Assembly (NCBI GenBank): GCA_964369525.1
Contig: CAYJEW010000005.1
Location: forward strand, 1-64,000
Direction of reading: 5' to 3'
Source of the DNA: JAAYCI01 sp964369525
Lineage (GTDB): Bacteria > Bacillota > Clostridia > Oscillospirales > Ruminococcaceae
Length of the DNA stretch: 64,000 bases
Shown: one piece after another, positions 42,055-49,574 of the stretch
How positions within the stretch are numbered: the first letter of the stretch is position 1
Layout: every line of letters begins with the position of its first letter
Made by a program: the position numbers and the translations under genes
Notes under the pieces: generated by a model
Told to the model about the DNA's origin: nothing
The model's input: the letters and a program-made list of their open reading frames with translations, nothing else
The model's database searches: none

Positions 42055-43053
42055 ATGAACACAGAAAAAGGCGTGTGTCAGGTGTGCAACGAGAATCTTC
42101 GGGAAGAAGATGACGCAGTTACCTGTCCGGCTTGCGGTGCACCATACCACAGGCAGTGCTATACCGAGAATGGCGGGTGCGTATACCAGGACAAACACGC
42201 TATAGGGTATGAGTATCCACAGCCCGAAAAACAGGCCACACCAAAGGCCGAAGCTTCCGGCTCAACCAAGAGTGAAAAAGAGCCCCCAAGTGGAGTTGTT
42301 TGCAAAAACTGCAGTACTATAAACGATTCGGCAAATATATTTTGTGAAAACTGTGGAATTGCACTGCGCGCACCTCAGCAGGGGTATGAGCGGAGTTCCG
42401 CACCGCCACCAAACTTTGGCAGAACAAATATGGGCGGCACACAGCAGGCAAGCTATGCCCAAAACACAGAGCTTGGCGGAGACTTAGATGGGATATCTAA
42501 GAGCGACTGGGCGATGTTTATAGGGCGCTCAGCACCAACGTACCTGCGCAAAATTTCGTATTTGAGCAGGCAAAAATACAAGATTAGCTTTATGGCAAGT
42601 GCTTTATTTTTGGGGCCATTTTATTTGGCCTACCGTAAAATGTGGGGTTTAACTGCGCTGGCACTTGGCCTATATATGCTGTTTATGGTGCCGCAGATGC
42701 TACAGATTGGCCTTGACAGCGGGGTGGTGCTGATTCCTGCGCTTACGCAGGAGGCGCTGTCGGTGTTGCACATGGTGGTGTACTATGCATCGCTTGTTTT
42801 ACGATTGCTGCTTAGCTTGTTTTCGCTGCAGTTTTATCGTAAAAATGCAATTAAAAAAATTAATAATGTGCGAAAACAAGGCAAGCAAGGCCATGAGTAT
42901 CATACTGCGCTTATGCGCGCAGGCGGTGTGAGTATACTAGGTGTGTTGGCTGTGATAGCATTGAATTTTGCATTTTTTACATTATGGTACTATTTGATGG
43001 GTGACGCAATGATGCTTTATTACTACCCTGAGCTTATGTCGACGATTGCATAG
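42055..43053 (+). CDS. Zinc-finger membrane protein (RING-like plus zinc ribbon, DUF2628-like)
   Basis: A 332-residue protein. The N-terminal prokaryotic RING-like finger has CQVCNENL, CPACGAPYHRQCY and GGC (residues about 8-42), and a second zinc ribbon has CKNCSTIN and CENCGIAL (about 83-106). A Pro/Gln linker is followed by a membrane part (about 180-310) with four hydrophobic segments: FLGPFYLAYRKMWGLTALAL (as in DUF2628 proteins), VVLIPALTQEALSVLHM, YYASLVLRLLLSLFSL and ILGVLAVIALNFAFFTLWYY. Such proteins are common in Clostridia and have no established function. The gene is divergent from prfB; the ATG follows TGGGAGAT, a modest ribosome site. Confidence 0.82.
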   Translation: MNTEKGVCQVCNENLREEDDAVTCPACGAPYHRQCYTENGGCVYQDKHAIGYEYPQPEKQATPKAEASGSTKSEKEPPSGVVCKNCSTINDSANIFCENCGIALRAPQQGYERSSAPPPNFGRTNMGGTQQASYAQNTELGGDLDGISKSDWAMFIGRSAPTYLRKISYLSRQKYKISFMASALFLGPFYLAYRKMWGLTALALGLYMLFMVPQMLQIGLDSGVVLIPALTQEALSVLHMVVYYASLVLRLLLSLFSLQFYRKNAIKKINNVRKQGKQGHEYHTALMRAGGVSILGVLAVIALNFAFFTLWYYLMGDAMMLYYYPELMSTIA

Positions 43054-43086
43054 GTTTAACGTAGTGAGTTGTTGGGTAGAATGGTA

Positions 43087-43116
43087 TTGACATCTTTAAT
43101 ATGATGCTGATATAAT
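43087..43116 (+). promoter_or_regulatory. Promoter of rpsF-ssb-rpsR
   Basis: Consensus TTGACA (43087-43092), spacer 18, TATAAT (43111-43116). Confidence 0.8.
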
Positions 43117-43162
43117 AAAGTGCTAGCCATGTAATGAGTTTTTGCATGGAGAGTAAATCCTT

Positions 43163-43178
43163 GCCCCGGTATAGGGGC
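43163..43178 (+). promoter_or_regulatory. Hairpin in the rpsF leader, possible S6:S18 autoregulatory site
   Basis: GCCCC-GGTATA-GGGGC just before the rpsF ribosome site. Many rpsF operons carry a leader hairpin bound by S6:S18; position fits, but the defining consensus is not verified. Confidence 0.35.
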
Positions 43179-43206
43179 CATATGTCCAGAAGGAGGAACA
43201 TAGACA

Positions 43207-43820
43207 ATGCCAATGTACGAAACAATGATGGTTACCAGCACAACCCTTGGGGAAGAGCAGGCCGCCGCAGTTGTGCAAAAGTTTAAAAGCCTAATTGAGG
43301 CAAACGGCACAATTGACACGGTGGAAGAGTGGGGCAAACGCCGCCTAGCTTATCCTATTAACAAGGAAGAGGACGGTGTGTATACGCTGATTCATTTCAG
43401 CAGTGCAGCCGATTTTCCTGCAGAGCTTGACCGTGTGTATAAAATTACCGACGGCGTGCTACGCAGTGTGATTATTGCTAAAGACGAGGCTATGGAAACC
43501 GCTCGTCTGGCAGCAATTGCTAAAGCAAAAGCAGACCGTGAGCAGGCAGAAAAAGCCGAAGCGGCTCGTGCGGCTGCTAGGGCAGAGGCTGAAAAAGCTA
43601 AAGCAGAGGAGCAAGCAGCAGCTGAGCAGCAAGAGCCGGCCANNNNNNNNNNNNNNNNNNNNNNNNNNNNNNNNNNNNNNNNNNNNNNNNNNNNNNNNNN
43701 NNNNNNNNNNNNNNNNNNNNNNNNNNNNNNNNNNNNNNNNNNGCTGAAAAAGCTAAAGCAGAGGAGCAAGCAGCAGCTGAGCAGCAAGAGCCGGCCAAAG
43801 AGCAGGAGGCAGGGGAATAA
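43207..43820 (+). CDS. rpsF: Ribosomal protein S6 (coordinates inflated by an artificial gap)
   Basis: Small-subunit protein S6. Residues 1-95 are the conserved ferredoxin-like fold: YETMMVTSTTLGEEQAA, VEEWGKRRLAYPINKEEDGV, FSSAADFPAELDRVYKITDG. A charged Ala/Glu/Lys/Gln tail follows. The tail is broken by 100 N flanked by an exact 55-base duplication; collapsing it leaves 459 bases (152 residues) ending in PAKEQEAGE and a stop at 43818-43820. With the N and duplicate left in, the frame is lost. The start follows AGGAGG at 10 bases. The stop overlaps the ssb start (TAATG). Confidence 0.95.
43643..43742. other. Artificial assembly gap (100 N) between overlapping contig ends
   Basis: The 55 bases before it (43588-43642) are repeated exactly after it (43743-43797). 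Removing one copy and all N restores the rpsF frame. Confidence 0.9.
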
Positions 43821-44266
43821 TGCTGAATGTGATTGCTGTTATGGGGCGCCTTGTGGCAGACCCTGAGTTGCGCAAAACTCCGAATGATATCAGCACCACA
43901 ACATTTACCATTGCGTGTGAGCGTAGCTTTGTGCGGGCAGGCAGTGAGCGTCAAGCCGATTTTCTTGATATTGTAGCATGGCGTGCAAGCGCAGAATTTG
44001 CCTGTAAGTATTTCCGCAAAGGACAGCTTGTGGCTGTGAATGGCTCGCTACAAACCCGTACGTATGAAGACCGTGAGGGCAAAAAACGTAAGGTGTATGA
44101 GATAGTGGCCGATAACCTGCATTTTGCTGATTCAAAAGGTGCAGGTGCACCCGCCGCAGGCCGCCAAGAGCAACCTCGTGCGATAGCGCAAGAACCCGAG
44201 GCATACGCTGCCGGAGCACCGGAAGATTTTGCAGTGGTGGATGAAAGCGCAGACCTTCCATTTTAA
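43820..44266 (+). CDS. ssb: Single-stranded DNA-binding protein
   Basis: Binds and protects single-stranded DNA in replication and repair. The OB fold spans residues 1-105: MLNVIAVMGRLVADPELRKT, FLDIVAWRASAEFACKYFRKG, LVAVNGSLQTRTYEDREGKK. A Pro/Ala/Gln-rich linker leads to the acidic tip ADLPF, which recruits partner proteins. At 148 residues it is normal. It sits between rpsF and rpsR as in most Firmicutes and overlaps the rpsF stop by one base. Confidence 0.97.
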   Translation: MLNVIAVMGRLVADPELRKTPNDISTTTFTIACERSFVRAGSERQADFLDIVAWRASAEFACKYFRKGQLVAVNGSLQTRTYEDREGKKRKVYEIVADNLHFADSKGAGAPAAGRQEQPRAIAQEPEAYAAGAPEDFAVVDESADLPF

Positions 44267-44320
44267 TTTAAATTTTACACAACAGTGGGGGACAACGCAC
44301 CCCAAGGAGGCTTATAAGAT

Positions 44321-44572
44321 ATGGCATATGATAGAAATGAACGTGGTGGCCGTCAGGGCGGCCGTGGCAGGCGCAAGGTTTGCAGCTTTTGTGTAGATCG
44401 TGTACCTTACATTGATTACAAAGATATTTCTCGCTTGCGTAAATACACAAGCGAGCGTGCTAAAATTATTCCACGTCGTGTTACAGGCACCTGTGCAAAG
44501 CACCAAAGAGAGCTTACCATTGCGATTAAGCGTGCACGCCACATGGCTTTGATGCCCTATGTGAGCGACTAA
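44321..44572 (+). CDS. rpsR: Ribosomal protein S18
   Basis: Small-subunit protein that pairs with S6. The 83 residues include KVCSFCVDRVPYIDYKDI, LRKYTSERAKIIPRRVTGTC and KHQRELTIAIKRARHMAL. It retains a C-x2-C pair and a third Cys in TGTCAKHQ (CXXC-type, zinc-binding S18 form). The start follows AAGGAGG. It is the last gene of the operon. Confidence 0.97.
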   Translation: MAYDRNERGGRQGGRGRRKVCSFCVDRVPYIDYKDISRLRKYTSERAKIIPRRVTGTCAKHQRELTIAIKRARHMALMPYVSD

Positions 44573-44589
44573 TAAAAACAATAATTTTT

Positions 44590-44621
44590 AGCCATCTGCT
44601 ATCATAGCAGATGGCTTTTTT
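44590..44621 (+). terminator. Terminator of rpsF-ssb-rpsR
   Basis: AGCCATCTGCTAT / ATAGCAGATGGCT stem with T6. Confidence 0.93.
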
Positions 44622-44656
44622 GTATATAATGACACGCTAGAATTTGAGAAATATAC

Positions 44657-44685
44657 TTGCGTAACCTTCAAATAATGTATATAAT
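44657..44685 (+). promoter_or_regulatory. Promoter of niaR
   Basis: TTGCGT (44657-44662), spacer 17, TATAAT (44680-44685). Between it and the gene lies GTGTCTTGTCATG (44711-44723), which could be part of an autoregulatory site; the NiaR consensus is not verified here. Confidence 0.5.
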
Positions 44686-44756
44686 AGTTAATGTATACAT
44701 ATGTTGTATAGTGTCTTGTCATGAGCGATTTGCTATTTGTGAAGGGGAAACAAATA

Positions 44757-45287
44757 ATGGATGCAAAAGTGCGTAGAGAAGAGCTGCTGAAGCTGCTTCA
44801 AATGGATATTAAACCGATGAGTGCCAGCAACATTGCTGAGCGCTTTGATGTGAGCCGCCAGATTATTGTGGGTGACATTGCGCTACTGCGTGCAGCGGGG
44901 CATGATATACTGGCTACGCAGAGTGGGTATATCCTAAATAAAAAAGCTGAAGAAGACCAGGACATGGATGCGGATACATATATTTTGGCTTGCAGGCATG
45001 ATAAAGGCCAGCTGCAGGCCGAGCTATATACCATTGTAGACAATGGCGGGCAGCTACTTAGCGTGACGGTGGACCATGCGTTGTTTGGAAGCATTACCCA
45101 GCCGCTGAACATCACAAGCCGTTACGAGGCGGATGCGTTCATAAATAAAGTGGCTGTTACCGGTGCATCGTTGCTTTCCGGGCTTACCGACGGTGCACAT
45201 CTGCACACCATACGCTGTGTGAACCCTGATGCGTATAGGCGCATTTTGGCAGGGTTGCGAGAGTTGGGAATATTATACACTAAATAG
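44757..45287 (+). CDS. niaR: NAD biosynthesis transcriptional repressor NiaR (HTH_11 plus 3H domain)
   Basis: Nicotinate-responsive repressor of NAD synthesis and niacin uptake genes. The 176 residues contain an N-terminal winged helix (LLQMDIKPMSASNIAERFDV then SRQIIVGDIALLRAAG) and the 3H domain named for three His clusters, all visible: ACRHDKGQLQAELYTIVDNG, TVDHALFGSI and DGAHLHTIRC, which bind a metal and nicotinate. ATG 44757 (MDAKVRREELL) is chosen because GAAGGGGA lies 8 bases upstream; ATG 44721 has no such site. No nadABC or niaX genes are adjacent, so it acts elsewhere. Confidence 0.93.
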   Translation: MDAKVRREELLKLLQMDIKPMSASNIAERFDVSRQIIVGDIALLRAAGHDILATQSGYILNKKAEEDQDMDADTYILACRHDKGQLQAELYTIVDNGGQLLSVTVDHALFGSITQPLNITSRYEADAFINKVAVTGASLLSGLTDGAHLHTIRCVNPDAYRRILAGLRELGILYTK

Positions 45288-45309
45288 TAGTATTGCGTAG
45301 AGTTATAAA

Positions 45310-45348
45310 ATAGGCATCATCACCGCCATTGGCGAAGATGATGCCTAT
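45310..45348 (+). terminator. Probable terminator of niaR
   Basis: 12-bp stem ATAGGCATCATC / GATGATGCCTAT; the following T run is broken (GATTATTT). Confidence 0.6.
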
Positions 45349-45589
45349 GATTATTTAATAGCAAGGCAGGAAATACGGCGATAATACGAATATAAATTCT
45401 ATTATTGTTTTGTGAGAGCGCTTTAACATTATGTAATATTATTGTAAAGACATATGACAATGTAAATGTCGATATAAAAAGAGCGCGAAAAATCAGTTAT
45501 TGCGGATTGTGCTGAAAAAGTATTTTTTGTGATGGCTGAGACAATTTTGCTGAGCAAGTAAGTATAGGATTATTTACAATTAAAATAAC

Positions 45590-45625
45590 AAAAGGCATTT
45601 TGCGATATGCGCAAAATGCCTTTTG
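45590..45625 (-). terminator. Terminator of the rnf operon
   Basis: 15-bp stem AAAAGGCATTTTGCG / CGCAAAATGCCTTTT, about 40 bases past the rnfB stop in the direction of transcription. Confidence 0.85.
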
Positions 45626-45662
45626 TGGTATATGCGGTAAGTGAGGTGCAGTGCAGTAAAAG

Positions 45663-46457
45663 CTAGCTGGATTTTGGGACTGCAATGGCTTTTACAGGGC
45701 AGATAACAACACATGCATGGCAGCCGCTGCATATCTCTAGGTTGATGCGGGCAACATTAGCAGTTACCTTGATGGCTTTGGTGGGGCAGGTGAGCTCACA
45801 TTTTTTGCAGCCAATGCAGCCTGCGGTACATTCCTTACGCGTTTCCGCGCCTCGGTTTAGGTTGGCGCACATTACCACAGGCTTATTGCTTACCTCGCGA
45901 ATCCAGATGATGCTTTTAGGGCAGGCAGCTTCGCATGCGCCGCAGCCTGTACAGCGATTTAAATCAATTTTAGCAAGGCTGTCTTTTACTTCGATAGCAT
46001 CAAACTTGCAAGCGGCAACGCAGTCGCCATAGCCAAGGCATCCATAAGGACACATTGAAGAGCCTGCATACATTGTGGCGCTGGCTGTGCAGGAAGGTAG
46101 GCCAACGTAATCGTATTTTGTGCTGGTGTATTCGGAAGAGCCTTGGCAGGCCACGATAGCTTTTTGCTGGATGATGGAGCCTGCCTTAGTGCCCATAATT
46201 TCTGCAAGCTCTTCTACGGTGGCGGGGCCACCCGGAATGCAGAGGTTTATTGGGGCGCCGTTTTCTACAATGCCATTTGCGTAATCGGCACAGCCGGCAT
46301 AGCCGCATGCACCGCAGTTTGCAGACGGGAGAGCCTCTTGCAATGCGGATATTCTGGGGTCTACCTCTACGGCCATAAACTTGGAAGCTAAAACCAATAT
46401 TATAGCACCAACAAGGCCGGAGGCGGCCACAATGACCACAGCCATAAATACTGACAT
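45663..46457 (-). CDS. rnfB: Rnf complex subunit RnfB
   Basis: Iron-sulfur subunit taking electrons from ferredoxin. The 264 residues begin with a membrane anchor (about 5-26). The 4Fe-4S motif ANCGACGYAGCADYANGI with a distal Cys (residues about 47-75) follows, then Cys-rich ferredoxin domains: CPYGCLGYGDCVAAC, CTGCGACEAACP, CTAGCIGCKKCELTCP and CSGCHACVVICP. It is the last gene of the operon in the order C-D-G-E-A-B, as in Acetobacterium and Clostridium. A 43-base gap separates it from rnfA; the start follows AAAGGAG. Confidence 0.96.
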   Translation of the reverse strand: MSVFMAVVIVAASGLVGAIILVLASKFMAVEVDPRISALQEALPSANCGACGYAGCADYANGIVENGAPINLCIPGGPATVEELAEIMGTKAGSIIQQKAIVACQGSSEYTSTKYDYVGLPSCTASATMYAGSSMCPYGCLGYGDCVAACKFDAIEVKDSLAKIDLNRCTGCGACEAACPKSIIWIREVSNKPVVMCANLNRGAETRKECTAGCIGCKKCELTCPTKAIKVTANVARINLEICSGCHACVVICPVKAIAVPKSS

Positions 46458-46500
46458 ATGATTACTCCTTTCCTAAAAAGGGGGAATGGGGTGTGCGGGA

Positions 46501-47124
46501 TTATAAGCCGAAAATGTTTTCCAAAACGCCGCCAAACCCTAGGAAGGACATGCAGGTGATGGAAGCCGCCACTAAGGTGAGCGGAAGGCCCTCAAAACTT
46601 TTTGGTGGTTTTGATTTATTAAGTGCGCGGCGAACGCCCGAGAACAGTATCATGGCTACCCCAAAGCCTACGCCTGCGCCAACGGCAGAAACAAGGGCTT
46701 CTATGTAGGTGTAGTAGGGTGCGGTGGCGTCTATGAGGCTGGGGTTCTCGATGTTGAGAATGGTTACACCCAACACGGCGCAGTTGGTGGTGATTAGCGG
46801 CAAGAATATACCTAAAGATTTATAAAGAGGTGGAATGTAGCGCCGAAGGATTATCTCGACCAGCTGAACCAGTGTGGCTATTACAAGAATAAAGCTAACA
46901 TTGTTTAGGTAGCCAAGGCCGTTGGGAAGTAAAAGGTATGTGTATATGGGCCAGGTGGCGGCTGTGGCAAGTGTCATAACAAATATAACGGCGGCGCTCA
47001 TGCCTATGGCAGAGTTTAGCTTGCCGGATACGCCTAAAAATGGGCATATGCCAAGAAACTTCATTAGCACATAGTTGTTGACCAAAATCATGGAGAAGAA
47101 TATAAATGCTAGTTTTGCTGCCAT
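46501..47124 (-). CDS. rnfA: Rnf complex subunit RnfA
   Basis: Integral membrane subunit of the ion pump, homologous to RnfE and NqrE. The 207 residues have six predicted helices. The conserved half-membrane motif with a Cys, NNYVLMKFLGICPFLGV, appears in helix 1 and its counterpart LPLITTNCAVLGVTIL in helix 4; the two Cys coordinate the intramembrane 2Fe-2S cluster shared with RnfE (family knowledge). Its start overlaps the rnfE stop (TAATG). Confidence 0.96.
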   Translation of the reverse strand: MAAKLAFIFFSMILVNNYVLMKFLGICPFLGVSGKLNSAIGMSAAVIFVMTLATAATWPIYTYLLLPNGLGYLNNVSFILVIATLVQLVEIILRRYIPPLYKSLGIFLPLITTNCAVLGVTILNIENPSLIDATAPYYTYIEALVSAVGAGVGFGVAMILFSGVRRALNKSKPPKSFEGLPLTLVAASITCMSFLGFGGVLENIFGL

Positions 47125-47801
47125 TATTCATCCACCCCTTTCGACTGGCAAATTTCGGCCGAAGGGCATGCACCGCATGCTGTGACTTTTCTTGGAGTTG
47201 CGCCAAGCTTGCGCTCGATAAACAGTGCTGCAGCTATCATGATACCGAATACAAAGAAGCCGCCCGGGGGGAGAATCATGATGCTCATTGGGGCTACCTG
47301 CTCCGGAACGATTTGGAAGCCTAGCAGTGTTCCTGCGCCAAGCAGCTCGCGAATTGCGCTCATGATAACCAGCACGATTGTAAAGCCGATGCCCATGCCA
47401 AGGCCGTCCAGGGCACTGGCAAGTACGTTGTTTTTAGAGGCGAACATCTCGGCACGGCCGAGAATTATGCAGTTTACCGTGATGAGTGGAAGGAACACGC
47501 CGAGCGCGCTATTAAGATCGGGTAAAAATGCGCGGATTAGCATGTGTACCAGCGTAACAAAGCTTGCGATGATAACAATGTAGCAAGGCAGGCGCACCTG
47601 CGAAGGGATTACCTTGCGCAGTGCCGATATAACAATGTTTGAGCAGATAAGCACAAATGTGGCCGCGGCTCCCATACCAAGGCCGTTGAACACGGCGGTT
47701 GTTATGGCGAGTGTGGGGCAGGTGCCAAGTATTAGGCGCAAAACGGGGTTTTCGGTTAAAAAGCCCGCTAAAAATACCTTGAGGTTGCTTTTATTTTGCA
47801 T
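47124..47801 (-). CDS. rnfE: Rnf complex subunit RnfE
   Basis: Integral membrane partner of RnfA with inverted topology. The 225 residues include NPVLRLILGTCPTLAITTAV (first cluster Cys) and LPLITVNCIILGRAEMF (second), then SALDGLGMGIGFTIVL. An unusual C-terminal tail has three Cys (ACGACPSAEIC), which could bind a metal or simply be a local extension. The start overlaps the rnfG stop by one base. Confidence 0.95.
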   Translation of the reverse strand: MQNKSNLKVFLAGFLTENPVLRLILGTCPTLAITTAVFNGLGMGAAATFVLICSNIVISALRKVIPSQVRLPCYIVIIASFVTLVHMLIRAFLPDLNSALGVFLPLITVNCIILGRAEMFASKNNVLASALDGLGMGIGFTIVLVIMSAIRELLGAGTLLGFQIVPEQVAPMSIMILPPGGFFVFGIMIAAALFIERKLGATPRKVTACGACPSAEICQSKGVDE

Positions 47802-48568
47802 TAGTCAGCCTCCTTTATGGGCGCCGTGGGGTTTGGCATGATGCCGCCGAGTGTAAGCTCTAATATAGAGGCGGCGGGGTTTGTTATTAATTGTGCCACC
47901 GCTGTGCCGGATGCGTTTGCCGGTGCAAGCTGCTGATTGAATGCATCTATAGCGGCGTTGATGGCGGTGATAGCCGCGTTTGTGGATATGGTGGCGTTGG
48001 CGATTTTGTCTACATCGGTTGGGCTTATGGTTTCAATTGGAATGGATGTGAACTGGGAGGCAAACGTGGGGTCGTCGGTAAGCAGTTTGCCTAGGCCCGG
48101 GGTTTCGCTGTTTTCGAGGAATACAACGCCTGCAATAGTGCCATCGGGGCTAAAGGCTACCATGGCAGGTACTTGGCCCGCATAGCCTTGGCCATAGGCC
48201 TCTACAATCCAGCCAAGGCCTCCGTCGGCCTCGTACATTGCGGTTACATTTGGAGTATTTTCGGCTATGGGGATTTCGGTGAAGTTGCCTGCGTCGGGCA
48301 AAAGCTGCCTGCGTGCCGCATTGGCAGCGTCTTGCGAGTTTTGTTCAATGCGGGGCGCTGTGAACATGTTTGTAACGCTTAGCAGCAGGCTGGTGATAAT
48401 GCAGATGGCAACCAGCGCTGCGATGGGGTGGAGCCATGGTGTCCACATGCGTTTAAGGCCTTCGGGAATTTGAATACCTGATTTTTCTTTAGGTACAGTG
48501 GATGTTTCGGGTGGGGCGGTGGCCTGTGGAGATTGCTGCGTATCTTGTGTGTTTTTATCGTCTGTCAA
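47801..48568 (-). CDS. rnfG: Rnf complex subunit RnfG (FMN-binding)
   Basis: Subunit carrying a covalent FMN on the outer membrane face. I use TTG 48568 (MTDDKNTQ), ten bases after AAAGGGGG; TTG 48577 is too close. There is one membrane helix (about 46-66) and an FMN-binding domain (about 85-210): GYAGQVPAMVAFSPDGTIAG, ENSETPGLG, and the flavinylation segment DKIANATISTNAAITA, where Thr193 should take FMN. The usual S-G-A-T is here A-N-A-T. A 45-residue C-terminal extension is rich in Ala and Pro. The stop overlaps the start of rnfE. Confidence 0.93.
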   Translation of the reverse strand: MTDDKNTQDTQQSPQATAPPETSTVPKEKSGIQIPEGLKRMWTPWLHPIAALVAICIITSLLLSVTNMFTAPRIEQNSQDAANAARRQLLPDAGNFTEIPIAENTPNVTAMYEADGGLGWIVEAYGQGYAGQVPAMVAFSPDGTIAGVVFLENSETPGLGKLLTDDPTFASQFTSIPIETISPTDVDKIANATISTNAAITAINAAIDAFNQQLAPANASGTAVAQLITNPAASILELTLGGIMPNPTAPIKEAD

Positions 48569-48569
48569 T

Positions 48570-49574
48570 TTAAGCAACCCCCTTTCGTGCCTTTTTATCG
48601 GAGCGCGTTACGCCCAGTGGGCGCTGGCGGGTGAAGTCGTTGATAAACGGTACGAGAAGGTTCATTAGTAGCAGTGCGTAGGAAACGCCCTCTAGCATGC
48701 TTGACCATTCGCGCATAAGTACCGTGAGCAGTGCAAGGCCAATGCCGAACACAACCTTGCCGCTACGTGTGTAGGGGCTGGTGGCGTAGTCGGTAGCCAT
48801 GAAGAATGCGCCTAAAAGTAGGCCGCCGCCAAGCAGGTATACGCCTGCGTCGAGTGCGATGACACTGAATACGGCCTCGCCTGCGTTTTGAGCGGCAAAG
48901 AAGTTTAGCACCAGTTTAAACAAGAAGACGCCGCCGATGTATACAGCCGGGATTATGGGGCTGATGATTTTGGTGGCTATCAAAAAGATACCGCCGATGA
49001 TTAGTGTGATGGCGCAGGTTTCGCCAAGGGTGCCTGCGTGGGTACCAAGCAACATATCTATCATAGGTAGGTGGCCCTGCTGCATGGCGGCCAGCGGGGT
49101 GGCAGAAGCCAGAACATCTACCGCTGTGGTGCTTTGAGGGTAGACATAGTTTATCATAGGGCCTGTGAATGAAAGCTGTAGCACCATGCGGCCTACAAGT
49201 GCGGGGTTTGCAAAGTTTGCGCCGATGCCGCCAAAAAGCTGCTTGGTGATTATAATAGCCACAAACGCACCGATAAGCGCCATCCAAAGCGGGAGGGTGG
49301 GCGGCAGGTTGAAGGCGAGAATAAGGCCTGTGACAACAGCTGAGAGATCGCCAACCGGCAGGGGTTTTTTCATTAGGATGCAGTAGAGTGCTTCAAAGCC
49401 TACGCATGCGCCGGTGGTGACTGCGGTGAGCAGCAGTGCACGCCAGCCAAATATGATGGTGGCGGCAACAAGGGTGGGTAGCAGAGCAACGCAAACACCG
49501 GCCATGATAAGGCGGGTGTTGGGTTTTGCAGTGGCGTGGGGCGCAGGAGACACGAGAAATTTTGTTTGCTCCAT
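48570..49574 (-). CDS. rnfD: Rnf complex subunit RnfD
   Basis: Membrane subunit homologous to NqrB, with a covalent FMN. The 334 residues have about nine membrane helices. KQLFGGIGANFANPALVGRM and ATDYATSPYTRSGK are family signatures. The likely FMN Thr159 lies in VLASATPLAAMQ; the usual S-G-A-T is here S-A-T with Ala before it. ATG 49574 overlaps the rnfC stop in TAATG with AAAGGAGG upstream, so the 35-residue longer frame is rejected. Confidence 0.95.
   Translation of the reverse strand: MEQTKFLVSPAPHATAKPNTRLIMAGVCVALLPTLVAATIIFGWRALLLTAVTTGACVGFEALYCILMKKPLPVGDLSAVVTGLILAFNLPPTLPLWMALIGAFVAIIITKQLFGGIGANFANPALVGRMVLQLSFTGPMINYVYPQSTTAVDVLASATPLAAMQQGHLPMIDMLLGTHAGTLGETCAITLIIGGIFLIATKIISPIIPAVYIGGVFLFKLVLNFFAAQNAGEAVFSVIALDAGVYLLGGGLLLGAFFMATDYATSPYTRSGKVVFGIGLALLTVLMREWSSMLEGVSYALLLMNLLVPFINDFTRQRPLGVTRSDKKARKGVA

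Larger units (their letters stand above)
45288..45662. other. Intergenic between niaR and rnfB, two hairpins only
   Basis: No protein or RNA gene seen apart from the terminators at 45310-45348 and 45590-45625. Confidence 0.5.

Noticed and set aside
43207..43866. Longer rpsF reading through the N run into ssb
   Set aside because: Artefact of the 100 N plus duplicated 55 bases; the real frame stops at 43820.
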